From CAVRZY01 sp963725415 (lineage in GTDB: Bacteria; Acidobacteriota; Terriglobia; Bryobacterales; Bryobacteraceae): a stretch of 34,363 bases of DNA. Position numbers and translations under genes: made by a program. The notes beneath the pieces were generated by a model that worked only from the letters and a program-made list of their open reading frames with translations, was not told the DNA's origin and ran no database searches. Shown here piece by piece: positions 16,249 through 24,693 of the stretch; the stretch's first letter is position 1; each line of letters begins with the position of its first letter. The DNA lies in NCBI GenBank assembly GCA_963725415.1, contig CAVRZY010000299.1:1-34363 (forward strand). The letters are read 5' to 3'.

Positions 16249-17575
16249 CCTAGTTTGGTGCGTGACCTGCTATCCCCAGGCAAAGCAACCTCTGAAAGAC
16301 GACCTCTATCAGGCAGCGTCGCGAGCGATTGTGCAGCTATATCACCTCGAGCCGGGCCGACCATTGACAGCCGCAGAGAGGACTGCGGGCAAGGGCGAGG
16401 TTCACCACATCCGAACGGATGGCACGGGATTCTTCGTTTACCGTGACACTGAACTCTTTCTCTTAACCGCCCGTCATGTCGCCGAAAAAACGTATGACCT
16501 CCATGCGGAGGTTCGGGTTTCACAGCGTCTTCCTGCCGATCCGCACCTTTTCAGAGTGCTAGCCCTCCGCCTTGAGCTGCCCCGCTCACGTTGGTGTTTC
16601 CATCCTGTTACCGGCGATTCGAAATCCCATCCCGTCGATGTCGCGGCCATGAAGATCCCTCTCCTCAGCGATGTCACAGTCACCGGGTTTACATACTGTC
16701 CCATGGCATGCCCTGATGCAAGTTCCCTAATGCTAGCATCCTATAACCAGTTGGCAGAAGATCCGGTGCCCCCCGATCGCGTCGTGGTCTTTGGCTTCCC
16801 AGCGAACCTGACGATGAACTTGATGTGGCCGGTCCCGATCGGCCACCAAGGCATGGTGGCCTTGAAAACGGACGAGGAGCTAATAAGAGTGGCTTCCAGG
16901 TATCTAGACGCCAAGACGTTTCTTCTCGATACCAGAATTTCGCCTGGTTATAGTGGAAGCCCGATCATCACAACTCCTGGAAAGATTTATTTGGTAGGTC
17001 TCGTCGTTAAAGAAGATAAGGACCTTGATTTTGCCTTGGCTGAACCTGTGTCACGAATAAAGGAGGTGCTCGAAGTCGCAAAAGACACCACAACTGACTT
17101 TCAGCCGTGGCACCTTCTCTTTAAGTTCCGAGGTGAGGACAGGGGACTTAACTGGTTTGACATCCGGGAGTTCTGTACCATCGCGGAAAAGAGGTTTCGA
17201 GAGAGGAAAGTACCAGTCGGGGAAATGGAAAAAGCTGGACTGGTGGCACTTCGCGGGCCGCTGTACTCTACTGGGAGCGAGGCGCCATCGCGTGAGCTCC
17301 TAGAGGCAGTGACGAAAGTGGCCAGGCGATACGACGTCACGTCCGTGGTCTCACTGAAGACGAAGGCGCCGGGTGCAAGGGTGTTTTTCCAAACGCTCGG
17401 CCAGCGCGAGCGGAGTGAGCAGGCGACGGCAGCGAGTCAGCTTACCAATTGCATTCAGAGGATTCCAATCGGATACTACTATATTTGGAGTGAGCGGAGA
17501 AATAGAGCTACTTCGAACAGGAATCAATTTTTCAGAGTCGTTGATAGGCTGGAAGTAGTTGAGTTAGAAGAATGA
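16211..17575 (+). CDS. Trypsin-like serine protease with unassigned C-terminal domain
   Basis: A 454-residue protein starting at GTG 16211. The first 25 residues (MRAKLKRLPLFGTLVWCVTC) look like a signal or anchor, so it is probably exported. Residues 65-285 form a trypsin-like peptidase domain: His89 in LLTARHVAE, Asp143 in HPVDVAAM and Ser248 in SPGYSGSP make a complete triad. Residues 340-454 form a separate domain containing TKAPGARVFFQTLGQ, CIQRIPIGYYYIWSER and a final VVDRLEVVELEE, beta-rich in pattern; I cannot name it. Base composition is far lower than its surroundings (16921-16980 has 29 G+C of 60, against 43 of 60 at 14461-14520). Its stop overlaps the start of the next gene by ATGA. 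Confidence 0.82.
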   Translation: MRAKLKRLPLFGTLVWCVTCYPQAKQPLKDDLYQAASRAIVQLYHLEPGRPLTAAERTAGKGEVHHIRTDGTGFFVYRDTELFLLTARHVAEKTYDLHAEVRVSQRLPADPHLFRVLALRLELPRSRWCFHPVTGDSKSHPVDVAAMKIPLLSDVTVTGFTYCPMACPDASSLMLASYNQLAEDPVPPDRVVVFGFPANLTMNLMWPVPIGHQGMVALKTDEELIRVASRYLDAKTFLLDTRISPGYSGSPIITTPGKIYLVGLVVKEDKDLDFALAEPVSRIKEVLEVAKDTTTDFQPWHLLFKFRGEDRGLNWFDIREFCTIAEKRFRERKVPVGEMEKAGLVALRGPLYSTGSEAPSRELLEAVTKVARRYDVTSVVSLKTKAPGARVFFQTLGQRERSEQATAASQLTNCIQRIPIGYYYIWSERRNRATSNRNQFFRVVDRLEVVELEE

Positions 17576-18213
17576 CGTTTAAGCGTACGGCTTTTGGGGC
17601 GTATTTGAAATACGCAAAAGCCCTCGGATTCGGGATCGGAGTGGGCTTGCCCGCACTGACTTGGTTCATGGACTATACGCCGCCGCTGGTGCCGAATCTC
17701 GGGTTTCTTCTGGGTTTTGTGTCGCCATGCATTATCTGGGCGGCCTACTGGTTCCCGAAGAGCCGGAGGTCGAAGAAGAAGACGCCCGGCACTGTGTGGG
17801 GAGCATTCGTCCTGGTGTTGCTGTCCATTTTGTTTTTCATTGTGTATTCGGTGGCGTTGGGGGAGTGGACGGTTGCGGACCCGCAGGCGGGCACGAGAAG
17901 GTTTCAAATCGGCTTCGGAAAGGTGGACTGGAGCCTGACGGAGCGGGGAATGTACTGGAAGAGGAAAGACCCGTTGATGACCGCTCAAGAGATGATGCTA
18001 GCCGAGGCGGCCTTCGTCGAAGGTGGCCCGGAGAGGCTGTGGACACCATTGTCGGTCAAAGCTGCGGGCGTGTTGACAGCGATCGTCTATTGTTTTGTTT
18101 TCGTGTCGTTGAACATCGGCGTTGGGCTGTTGGCTGGTTACCGTGTGAAGTCAGAGACTGAGGAAGTCCTTGAGGGGACGGTGAACGAGATCGGGCGCGG
18201 CAGGTTACGCTAG
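17572..18213 (+). CDS. Four-helix membrane protein coupled to the trypsin-like protease
   Basis: A 213-residue protein with four likely membrane helices at about residues 18-33, 41-61, 74-96 and 164-190. A basic cytoplasmic-looking loop (KSRRSKKK) lies between helices 2 and 3, and a soluble loop of about 65 residues between helices 3 and 4 contains RRFQIGFGKVDWSLTERGMYW. I do not recognise the family. The start ATG overlaps the protease stop (17572-17575), so the two are probably made in fixed ratio and may act together, for example as membrane substrate, anchor or regulator of the protease. The stop shares the palindromic ctag with the stop of the decayed receptor on the other strand. Confidence 0.72.
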   Translation: MTFKRTAFGAYLKYAKALGFGIGVGLPALTWFMDYTPPLVPNLGFLLGFVSPCIIWAAYWFPKSRRSKKKTPGTVWGAFVLVLLSILFFIVYSVALGEWTVADPQAGTRRFQIGFGKVDWSLTERGMYWKRKDPLMTAQEMMLAEAAFVEGGPERLWTPLSVKAAGVLTAIVYCFVFVSLNIGVGLLAGYRVKSETEEVLEGTVNEIGRGRLR

Positions 18214-18600
18214 GGCGGGAGGTTCAGGCCGAATTGCAGTTGTGGCAGCGTGGTGGTGGGCGGCCGCACGATCATGCCGAAATTCGAGTTGAGGGCCCCG
18301 GTGTCGGGGTTGGTGCGGTTAAGGCGGTGATATTGAGCCTGGATCCCATTTTCTCGGTCAGGCGGAACATTTTTGAGAGGGTGCCGTGAAGGTCCCACAA
18401 GCTGGTGCTGCTGAAGTCGTGTTGCTGGCAGCGCTTGCCACGTGGGGTGCGAGGAGGTTCTCTCAGGAACTTCGAGCTGTCGAACCAGCGGGCCGGGGTG
18501 GGATTGGGAATCCTGCAATTGCTCCCGGCGATCAGGGTTCCGGAGCGCACGAGGTGGCCCGAGTTGAAGTGCCGCGCCCCGGCCACCTGTCAGCGAGCGA
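18210..18600 (-). pseudogene. Decayed C-terminus of an Oar-like TonB-dependent receptor
   Basis: Minus-strand pieces in different frames resemble the last 130 or so residues of acidobacterial carboxypeptidase-regulatory/TonB receptors: ARHFNSGHLV, PTPARWFDSSKFLREPP, MFRLTEKMG and then, in another frame, PDTGALNSNFGMI with a terminal LQFGLNLPP. The pieces are in family order but separated by at least two frame changes, and the expected N-terminal thousand residues are missing. This is a relic, not a functional transporter. The last codons of the relic and the four-helix membrane protein share the palindromic ctag at 18210-18213 as overlapping stops on opposite strands. Confidence 0.65.
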
Positions 18601-18948
18601 CGTTCGCGTCCGACAGTAGATGGACCTTCGGAAGACAGGCGCGGCCTCTGCCGACTTTCCGCCACCGGACTTCTGTGTGGAGGAGCGCCTCCAATACGGC
18701 CGCAAGGACTTCCAGGGACTAATGTCGCCTCAGCGGGGCGGCGCGCCGATCTCGAGTTGTGTTACGGCGCCACCCTGCCGCGAGGGCACAGCACCAACAC
18801 TTGGGCAGGAAGTCGTGTCGTTTGAAAGAGTTCGCTGGCTTATCCGGCTGTCGTCCCGTCAGTGTCGAAGGGACTCCTTTCCTTCTTCGAAGCGCCTGAC
18901 TGCTCTCCGCGGCTCTAAGTTGCACTATTATCGATAGTTGGGGCGTGC
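18601..18948. other. Interval with no supported gene
   Basis: Several short frames are open, but none has a recognisable motif or a convincing start. The part next to 18600 may be further decayed receptor sequence. Bases just before 18949 (ttgcactattatcgatagttggggcg) are AT-richer and could hold the promoter of the nuclease gene, but I cannot define hexamers with confidence. Confidence 0.4.
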
Positions 18949-19959
18949 ATGACAACCGAAATCAAGGTGTGGGAAGTCCGGGAAGGCCGACTCGAGCTGA
19001 TCGGGGACACGGCCTTAGGCTCGGAGCATCTAGAAGCTGAGCTGGAGTCTTGGATCGCCGAGAGCCCCGGCATCCTGGGCGACGACCTTCTCGTTATTGG
19101 TCGGCAGAGGAACATCGAAGGAGTCGGTCGTCTCGACCTCCTATGCATCGATCGAGCGGGGAAGCTGGTCATTGTCGAACTCAAGCGACAATCAACTCCT
19201 CGCGAGGCCGTGGCCCAAGCGCTTGATTATGCATCATGGCTGGATGGCAGGACTGACGAGGAGATCTCAGCCTTTGCAGAGGAGCACCTACACCGCTCCC
19301 TCAGTGAGGCCTTCCTGGAGCACTTCCAGACGGAGATGCCGGCAGTCATCTGCCAGAATCACCGTGTCCTTCTCGTGGCACCCCGGCTTGACGCCACCGC
19401 GGAACGGATAATCAACTATCTGGCTGGTCGGTACAAAGTGGACGTCAACGCTGTTTTTTTCAAGTACGTCAAACTAGCCAGCGGCCAGGAGCTCTTGATG
19501 CGATCCGTGCTCGTACCTGAGGTGACATCAGTGGGGGCGGCACCGCCGTCGTTGGCCAACCTTATTCGCAACGCCGCAGAGCGAAAGGTGCTGGACCTCG
19601 TGCAGATCTGCCGCCAACTAAATACAGTCTGGCAGGAGGAGTCTACAACGACCTACGGAGGGTCTTTGAGGTACTGGGCGGAAGCGCCCGACGGCTCAGA
19701 TCGGATGGTGTATGGCGTTAACGTGGCCGGTGAACGCATGCGCTCGCCAACAGGTGCGTTGGATGTGTGGTTCCCGACCAAGCGCCTGTCAGAGTGCACT
19801 GCGGTGCCCGAGAGCGACATCCGCGGTGTGCTCTCCTCGGAACACTCACTGTTGGCAGCCCAGCCAACGGACTGCATTGTCCGGGTTAGTACGTCGGTCG
19901 AAGCGGAACGACTTGTCGCCCAACTAAGAGATTGGGCGGCCCAGCGGCGCAACGTCTGA
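18949..19959 (+). CDS. NucS/DUF91-like PD-(D/E)XK nuclease-domain protein
   Basis: A 336-residue protein. Residues 15-100 match the DUF91/NucS-type nuclease fold: Glu32 in LEAELESWI, Asp63 in GRLDLLCID, Glu77 and Lys79 in VIVELKRQ, and the helix QALDYASWL with a QxxxY pattern at 90-94. The remaining two thirds is unassigned; residues 225-275 contain WQEESTTTYGGSLRYW, as if a second small domain follows. Related stand-alone proteins are found in accessory and defence-rich regions, but a specific role cannot be assigned. It may cleave or bind branched or mismatched DNA by analogy with NucS. The start ATG at 18949 has only a weak RBS. It stands alone on its strand. Confidence 0.8.
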   Translation: MTTEIKVWEVREGRLELIGDTALGSEHLEAELESWIAESPGILGDDLLVIGRQRNIEGVGRLDLLCIDRAGKLVIVELKRQSTPREAVAQALDYASWLDGRTDEEISAFAEEHLHRSLSEAFLEHFQTEMPAVICQNHRVLLVAPRLDATAERIINYLAGRYKVDVNAVFFKYVKLASGQELLMRSVLVPEVTSVGAAPPSLANLIRNAAERKVLDLVQICRQLNTVWQEESTTTYGGSLRYWAEAPDGSDRMVYGVNVAGERMRSPTGALDVWFPTKRLSECTAVPESDIRGVLSSEHSLLAAQPTDCIVRVSTSVEAERLVAQLRDWAAQRRNV

Positions 19960-20329
19960 TAGATCTGGCCCTCCAACAACGGCCTGCCTTTCCAGGATGC
20001 GGCTTCGGGGGCAAACCTCTGACGCGCGGCCCGGCCCCTCGGCCTGACCACTGGCCCTACTGGTACTCGCGTGCGGCGCGGAGGAAAAAAGCAGCCCGGC
20101 GGGCCACCTCAAGGGTCAGAACATGTTCCTGAAGGGAGAGGTCGTGCGAGGTTGCGTTACGAGACCGGAGGCTGCACCGGGTCGGTGGCGGCTGGCCCGG
20201 CGCTGACCGCATGGATGCTCGGCAGGCCCCCCGCCCCTCTGGCGGCTTTGAAGCTGAGCGCGCTGGAGGGGAGCCGTCGCTGGATGCCTAAATGGAGTGA
20301 GAGCTGCACTCCGGGCTGCGGGGAGGGAC
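19960..20329. other. Interval with no supported gene
   Basis: No recognisable coding sequence, RNA or repeat family. Short open frames exist on both strands but lack starts with ribosome sites or family-like motifs. It separates the convergent nuclease and CpaE-like genes, and marks the right boundary of the accessory island. Confidence 0.4.
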
Positions 20330-21514
20330 TCAGGCGCCGAACCACTCCGGTAGAAGTTTCTTCAGGCTGAAGATCGAATACTGGGATTTCATCTCGACCG
20401 GCTTGATGTCGGCTATCATCGCGGCCAGCGCCGCCAGTTGCTTACAGGAAGGGCTATCCGCGGCAACTAGACGGCCCTCCCGGAAGGCTTGCTCGTGTTC
20501 GGAGCGCTCCGACAACTCCCAGAAGACACGTACACCCAACAGCCCTTCTATGTCTTTCCGAGTGAACTCACAATGTCTCGGCACCCGGTTCAGGATCAGG
20601 GCCAGGCGGTTGGGATTGTAGCCATTCTGCGAAAGCGATAGAACCACCTGCTTGGTTCGGTAGAGGGCTGGTACATCCGGAGTGAAAACCAGGAAAAGTC
20701 TATCCAGTTCCTGGGTCACGGCTCGGGTGAGGTGGCTTAGGCCGCGGCCCAAGTCGGCAATCACCCACCCATACTGCGACTGCATGGCCTGGAGCAGGCC
20801 TCGGAACAGGGCTGGGTCTGGAAGGTCTTTGTGGAGGGGCTTAGCAGGCGCCGGCAGCACGTCCAGACGAGGCGGGTCCCTCCAGACCATCTCCCCCCAA
20901 GAGCGGAAGTCCAGTGAGTTCAAGCGATTCGCCACGTCCACAACCGAGTACGGTGTTTGGGCCTTCATCAGAAAGCCCGCCATTCCCACGTCCAGGTCGA
21001 GGTCCGCCAGCAGCACTTCATGCTGGGTTGCCTGGCGAAGCCCGACGGCCACCTGGCAGGCGACGGTGGTGGCGCCGCATCCGCCTTTAGCGGAGAGGAA
21101 TCCGATAGCTTTGCCCGCCGGGAGCTGCTCTCGTTCCCGCGCCGCTCGGAGACGGCAAATGCGGTCCAGCGCCTCGCGCAAGCTGGCCTCGAAGGGAGGC
21201 ATGACACATTCGTTGGCGCCGGCGCGGATAGCCTTCAGAGCCGCCTCGGCATCCGGCTTGTCGATGACCCCGATGACCGTCGGCCCTGGAGAGAGGGACT
21301 TGATTGCGTGAGCGGCGCCTACGAACGGATCTTGGAACTGCGGTGAATCGATCACGAGCAGGTCCGGCGTCAGCCGTCTCAACTGCCCCATGAACGCGGA
21401 CCACTCAGAAAGCGCTGGCTGGTCCACAACCAGGCGCACGCCGAGACGGGAGAGACAGTCTCGCAATTCCTCCCGCACCTTCTCGTCAGCCGCAACCAGT
21501 GCAGCCGTGAGCAT
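20330..21514 (-). CDS. CpaE-like MinD/ParA-family ATPase
   Basis: A 394-residue cytoplasmic protein of the CpaE/TadZ group, which localise Flp/Tad pilus machinery. Residues 1-115 form a receiver-like domain (LTAALVAADEKVREELRD, DLLVIDSPQF) lacking a clear full set of phospho-acceptor acids. Residues 135-370 form the P-loop domain with a deviant Walker A, SAKGGCGATT at 141-150, the DLDLDVGMAGFL motif and VIADLGRGL. The ATG at 21514 follows GGAGG at 21521-21525. No other Tad pilus gene is visible in the window, so it is either an isolated copy or adapted to another role. Confidence 0.87.
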   Translation of the reverse strand: MLTAALVAADEKVREELRDCLSRLGVRLVVDQPALSEWSAFMGQLRRLTPDLLVIDSPQFQDPFVGAAHAIKSLSPGPTVIGVIDKPDAEAALKAIRAGANECVMPPFEASLREALDRICRLRAAREREQLPAGKAIGFLSAKGGCGATTVACQVAVGLRQATQHEVLLADLDLDVGMAGFLMKAQTPYSVVDVANRLNSLDFRSWGEMVWRDPPRLDVLPAPAKPLHKDLPDPALFRGLLQAMQSQYGWVIADLGRGLSHLTRAVTQELDRLFLVFTPDVPALYRTKQVVLSLSQNGYNPNRLALILNRVPRHCEFTRKDIEGLLGVRVFWELSERSEHEQAFREGRLVAADSPSCKQLAALAAMIADIKPVEMKSQYSIFSLKKLLPEWFGA

Positions 21515-21842
21515 AGATATGCCTCCGATGTTTTTCTTTCCGTCCGGGATTTCGAAGCCCCTCAGGCGTTCCGCGCCTCAGGCGGGTTGCCTCTCGGGGT
21601 AAAGCGCCAGGGTGGTGTAAGGGTTGCGATTCGCCAATCGCACCTGGACGCCCCTCTGTTTGAGCCTCTCAGAAGCCCCAGAAACCGCCGAAATCCAGTG
21701 GCCCCCAACCTCTGCTTGAATCTACTTAATACTCACATTGGGTACCTCGTTCATTTTAGCCCAGCCGAGTCTCGGAGGTCAAGTGAAGCCCGTCTGGAAA
21801 TCTCTCTCGCTGTTGAGTTCGAGCGCCTCTGTCAGATTTTGA
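21515..21842. other. Upstream region of the CpaE-like gene with small hairpin and direct repeat
   Basis: It presumably holds the promoter of the CpaE-like gene. Visible features are a six-bp hairpin gcgatt-cgcc-aatcgc near 21626-21641 and a direct repeat of ctcaggcg at about 21562 and 21576. On the minus strand a short frame from about 21669 to 21601 (VRLANRNPYTTLALYPERQ) looks coding-like but has no start; it may be a relic. Confidence 0.35.
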
Positions 21843-21884
21843 GAGAATCCCTGTAACTTCGCGCAACCACGACGAGGGCGGCGA

Positions 21885-22320
21885 CAGATCATCCTGCTGG
21901 AAGACCAGGGAGGGCTGGGCACGGTTCGCCTGGAGCTGGAACTGTACCTAAATCAGCCGGTGTTGCGGTACCGGGTGCGGTTTGTGAACCGACAGCCGCA
22001 CCGGGTGTGGGTCAAGCAATGGGTCAAGGCGGGCACGCAGGGCAACTCCGATCACGGGTTGTTTGCGGGTTGGGAGTTTGACGGGCGCGCCAACGCGCAC
22101 GTGCGGCAGTTCGGATCGGCACAGTATCTGGAGCTGTCGGCGGCGGTTCTATGGCTGAACCAGCCCCTGGAGGCCGATGAGGAGTTCGCGGTTCCATGCG
22201 CGTTTATGGAGGTGTTTCAAGGCGACTGGGACGAAGCGGGGCGCAACTTATGGAGGCGGGCGTGCGTGTGACGCTGCCGGATATCCTGAGCGCGGAGGTG
22301 GTCTTTGTCGATCCGGAGTA
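21885..22320 (+). pseudogene. C-terminal fragment of a carbohydrate-acting beta-sandwich protein
   Basis: A frame open from 21843 without a plausible start reads RRQIILLEDQGGLGTVRLEL, LRYRVRFVNRQPHRVWVKQW and AVLWLNQPLEADEEFAVP, ending in GDWDEAGRNLWRRA. This beta-strand pattern and the GDWxxAGxxxRRxA ending resemble supersandwich domains of GH36-type or similar sugar enzymes. Near 22255 the frame ends, and a neighbouring frame continues with VRVTLPDILSAEVVFVDPE to a stop at 22320, implying a one- or two-base shift. The rest of the enzyme is absent upstream. The family assignment is tentative. Confidence 0.4.
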
Positions 22321-22362
22321 GGGCGGCGGGCACCTCCGGCCCCGGATGGCGCCGCGGGACTG

Positions 22363-22980
22363 TCAGCCCAAGACCCAGCGAGGATTGCAGCAGTCGTGCC
22401 CCTGCATCAGAGTCTTGGTGCGAACCAGCTTCATGTTCGGATTGAAGGCTGGCGCTGCGGCGTAGTCGGGATAGCAGATTGCCGAGTAGCCAAGATCTCC
22501 GGCGTTCCCTTCACGAAAGGTCTTGGCCCACAGGCACTCGGTGATTCTGACCTCGGCGGTCTTGTCTGTTTCCTCGACAATCTCAAAGGTGACGACATGC
22601 TGCCAGAAGGGGTCTTTCTTTTTCAGAGGAGCCAGCAGGGCGGCAGGGTCGCGCTTGGGCAGGTCTTTCGACATCCGCTTGGTTTCCTCGGTGGCGGCGC
22701 GCGAGCAGGCTTTTCTGAGCAGTGCATCGAACTTGTCTTTGCCCATATCCTCGGCAAGGCCCTTCAGTACGGGAATAAAGCCGTTTTGGAAAGCGAACTT
22801 GAAGACCTCTTCGAAAGTCATGCCTGAGGTTTCGGAGAACTTGTGTTTGGGGGGTGCAGGTTGTCGCCCCTCGAAAGCTGACAGACGGCTACAGCCGAAA
22901 CAGAACAGGGTTCCCGCGGGTAGAGACTTCAGCAACAACTGCCGGCGGCTTGGCACAGTGGATAAGAGGTTCGGGTTCAT
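22363..22980 (-). CDS. L-2-amino-thiazoline-4-carboxylic acid hydrolase-family protein with lipoprotein/Tat-like signal
   Basis: A 205-residue protein. The C-terminal two thirds matches the ATC hydrolase family (PF14196 type): TECLWAKTFREGNAGDLGYS, ICYPDY, AAAPAFNPNMKL and the ending TKTLMQGHDCCNPRW. Family founders hydrolyse L-2-amino-thiazoline-4-carboxylate to cysteine derivatives, but most members are of unknown substrate. The N-terminus has SRRQLLLKSLPAG followed by LFCFGC, so it may be a Tat-exported lipoprotein anchored at Cys29. The gene starts three bases after the stop of the mutarotase-fold gene and is surely co-transcribed with it. Confidence 0.8.
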   Translation of the reverse strand: MNPNLLSTVPSRRQLLLKSLPAGTLFCFGCSRLSAFEGRQPAPPKHKFSETSGMTFEEVFKFAFQNGFIPVLKGLAEDMGKDKFDALLRKACSRAATEETKRMSKDLPKRDPAALLAPLKKKDPFWQHVVTFEIVEETDKTAEVRITECLWAKTFREGNAGDLGYSAICYPDYAAAPAFNPNMKLVRTKTLMQGHDCCNPRWVLG

Positions 22981-22983
22981 GAA

Positions 22984-24057
22984 TCACGTCCTTAATTGAT
23001 CGGCGCCATCCCAGGAAACCTCTTCCGGAATGGCTGAGGCCCTGGCGAGGAAGGCGCAGTAGTCCACACGCACACGGGTCTTGGCGGGAATCCAGCGATA
23101 ACCGGGCACGCCGAACATGCCGTTGCGCTCGATCATCTGGCGGCGCGTCTCGGGCATTGGCGAGACACCGAACTCCATTCCGCGGGTGAGCGTCTTGCCA
23201 TTCCAAGGCGGGCTTAGGCGGCTGTAGTTCTCTTCCCAGATGCCCAGCCAGGGGAAGTCGGCGGGCTTCCAGACGTAGCCGAAGACCACCTGGGTCTTTG
23301 GCGAGAAGGCGACAAAGAAGGCTTGCTCGCGGTGGGGGTCCATGAGATGCGTAGTGAAGCTGCCCGAAGCAGGCGCATCGGTGAAGACCCGGAGGTCCAC
23401 CGTCCCACCATCCTTGTGGGGGACGTAGGGCCAGGCGAACTCCGCGCCGATTCGCATGTAGCCCTTGCCGGGGCTGAAGTCGCTTTCGAAGACCTTCGAG
23501 CGGGTGGCGGAGGCGCGGAATTGGGTGGAGCCTTTTTCCAGGAAGGGAGGTCCCAGGGTGACGTGCTGGGTCCAGGCGATGGGGCGGTCGATGGCCGAAA
23601 CATTTTCGACCGTTTCTGTGAAGTGAACCAGATGGGCGACGGCAGACAGGCGAAGCCGGCGCTCCAGGCGCAACTGGGCGTTGGGCAATTCGGCCCGGGC
23701 CAGCAGTTCGGTCTGGCCAGCCTGGATATCGCAGGACACTACGGAGGCCTCGCCGTGCACCGGCAGCCCGGCGGCCGCCTCCTCCTCGGAAGGCCCGCCG
23801 AAAATATCCATGCACAGGTTATGGCCCATGATGCCGGCCAGCAGCTTGCTTTCCGCGTTGGCCCCGTACTCGGGATGCCTGGCTGGGTCGTATCGAGACG
23901 GTTCGATGGAAGGCCAGGGCGGCGTCCACAGCGGATTCACCCCGCTTTGCTTGTCCAAGATTTCCGCGATGTGCCCGCCCTCGACCAGCACAGTGACTCG
24001 CAGGGCGGCGTTTTCCAACTGGACGGCGCGTCGATTGCGATAATTAGTTTCAGTCAT
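22984..24057 (-). CDS. Galactose mutarotase-fold (aldose epimerase-like) protein
   Basis: A cytoplasmic protein of 357 residues when started at the ATG at 24057; a start at 24105 would add 16 residues and overlap the leader of the divergent gene. The all-beta sequence has mutarotase-superfamily traits: the N-terminal LENAALRVTVLVEGGHIAEI segment, HFTETVENVSAIDRPIAWTQHVTLGPPF in the middle, and FSPKTQVVFGYVW late in the chain. Such proteins bind sugar rings and may isomerise anomers or be catalytically idle. Its operon partner is the ATC-hydrolase-family lipoprotein downstream. The specific substrate is unknown. Confidence 0.75.
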   Translation of the reverse strand: MTETNYRNRRAVQLENAALRVTVLVEGGHIAEILDKQSGVNPLWTPPWPSIEPSRYDPARHPEYGANAESKLLAGIMGHNLCMDIFGGPSEEEAAAGLPVHGEASVVSCDIQAGQTELLARAELPNAQLRLERRLRLSAVAHLVHFTETVENVSAIDRPIAWTQHVTLGPPFLEKGSTQFRASATRSKVFESDFSPGKGYMRIGAEFAWPYVPHKDGGTVDLRVFTDAPASGSFTTHLMDPHREQAFFVAFSPKTQVVFGYVWKPADFPWLGIWEENYSRLSPPWNGKTLTRGMEFGVSPMPETRRQMIERNGMFGVPGYRWIPAKTRVRVDYCAFLARASAIPEEVSWDGADQLRT

Positions 24058-24095
24058 GGCGTTTGGCTTTATAGGATAATCGAAACCAAAGCGGA

Positions 24096-24666
24096 ATGGT
24101 TGCACTTATTCTGGTGCCGGGGTTGCTGGCGGCGCCCTTTTGGGAGAGCCGCCCGGCTGCGCAGTGGAGCGATGAGGAGATTCAGACGCTGCTGCGCGAC
24201 TCACCGTGGGCGCAGGCGGCGATGGCTCCCATGTCCAGCGACGGTGTGCCGGCGTATCTGGCCACAGCGCGTCCCATTCAGGAGGCCGAGCGAGAGCTTC
24301 TCCGGCGGAACCCGAGTCGAGGATCCGAGCGCCGAAGAATACCGCGAGTTTCTTCGGGAGAATCAGGGAAAGGTGCTTGTGCTGGCGGTGTTTTTGCCAA
24401 GGCCCGATGTGCTGCTCGATCCCCTGGAAGCGAAACGGATGGAGGAAGAGTGCCTCTTGAAGGTGGGCCGCAAGAAGCACAAAATGATCGGCCACTTTCC
24501 GCCTGCCCCTTCGGATCCCTACTTGCGGCTAGTTTACCCGCGCGCGGTCAGCGCGACTGATAAGGCGTTCAGCTTTGAGCTGTACTTGCCCGGCGTCCCG
24601 GCGCCCTACCGCACGGTCGAGTTTCGAGTGAAGGATCTTACCTACAAGGGCGCGCTGGAGATGTGA
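24096..24666 (+). CDS. Small secreted protein of unknown function (frameshifted)
   Basis: Starts at the ATG at 24096 with a short hydrophobic leader (MVALILVPGLLAA), then FWESRPAAQWSDEEIQTLL and DSPWAQ, a motif I recall from acidobacterial secreted hypothetical proteins. The first frame goes wrong after LLRRNP; in the neighbouring frame the protein continues VEDPSAEEYREFLRENQGK and ends FELYLPGVP, VEFRVKDLTYKGALEM at 24666. One extra C in the ccc at 24311-24313 would explain it and gives a 189-residue product. Function unknown. It is divergent from the mutarotase-fold gene. Confidence 0.65.
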
Positions 24667-24689
24667 GAAGAAGCCATTTGGGCTTCTTC
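24667..24689 (+). terminator. Hairpin directly after the stop codon
   Basis: A perfect nine-bp stem, gaagaagcc (24667-24675) and ggcttcttc (24681-24689), with loop atttg, starts on the base after the stop codon. It lacks a following T tract, so it may be a stabilising or weak terminator structure. It adjoins the multi-hairpin block. Confidence 0.45.
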
Positions 24690-24693
24690 AGGC

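Noticed and set aside
20071..20370. Plus-strand 99-codon frame between the nuclease and the CpaE-like gene
   Set aside because: No motif, no ribosome site, and its end overlaps the CpaE-like coding sequence.
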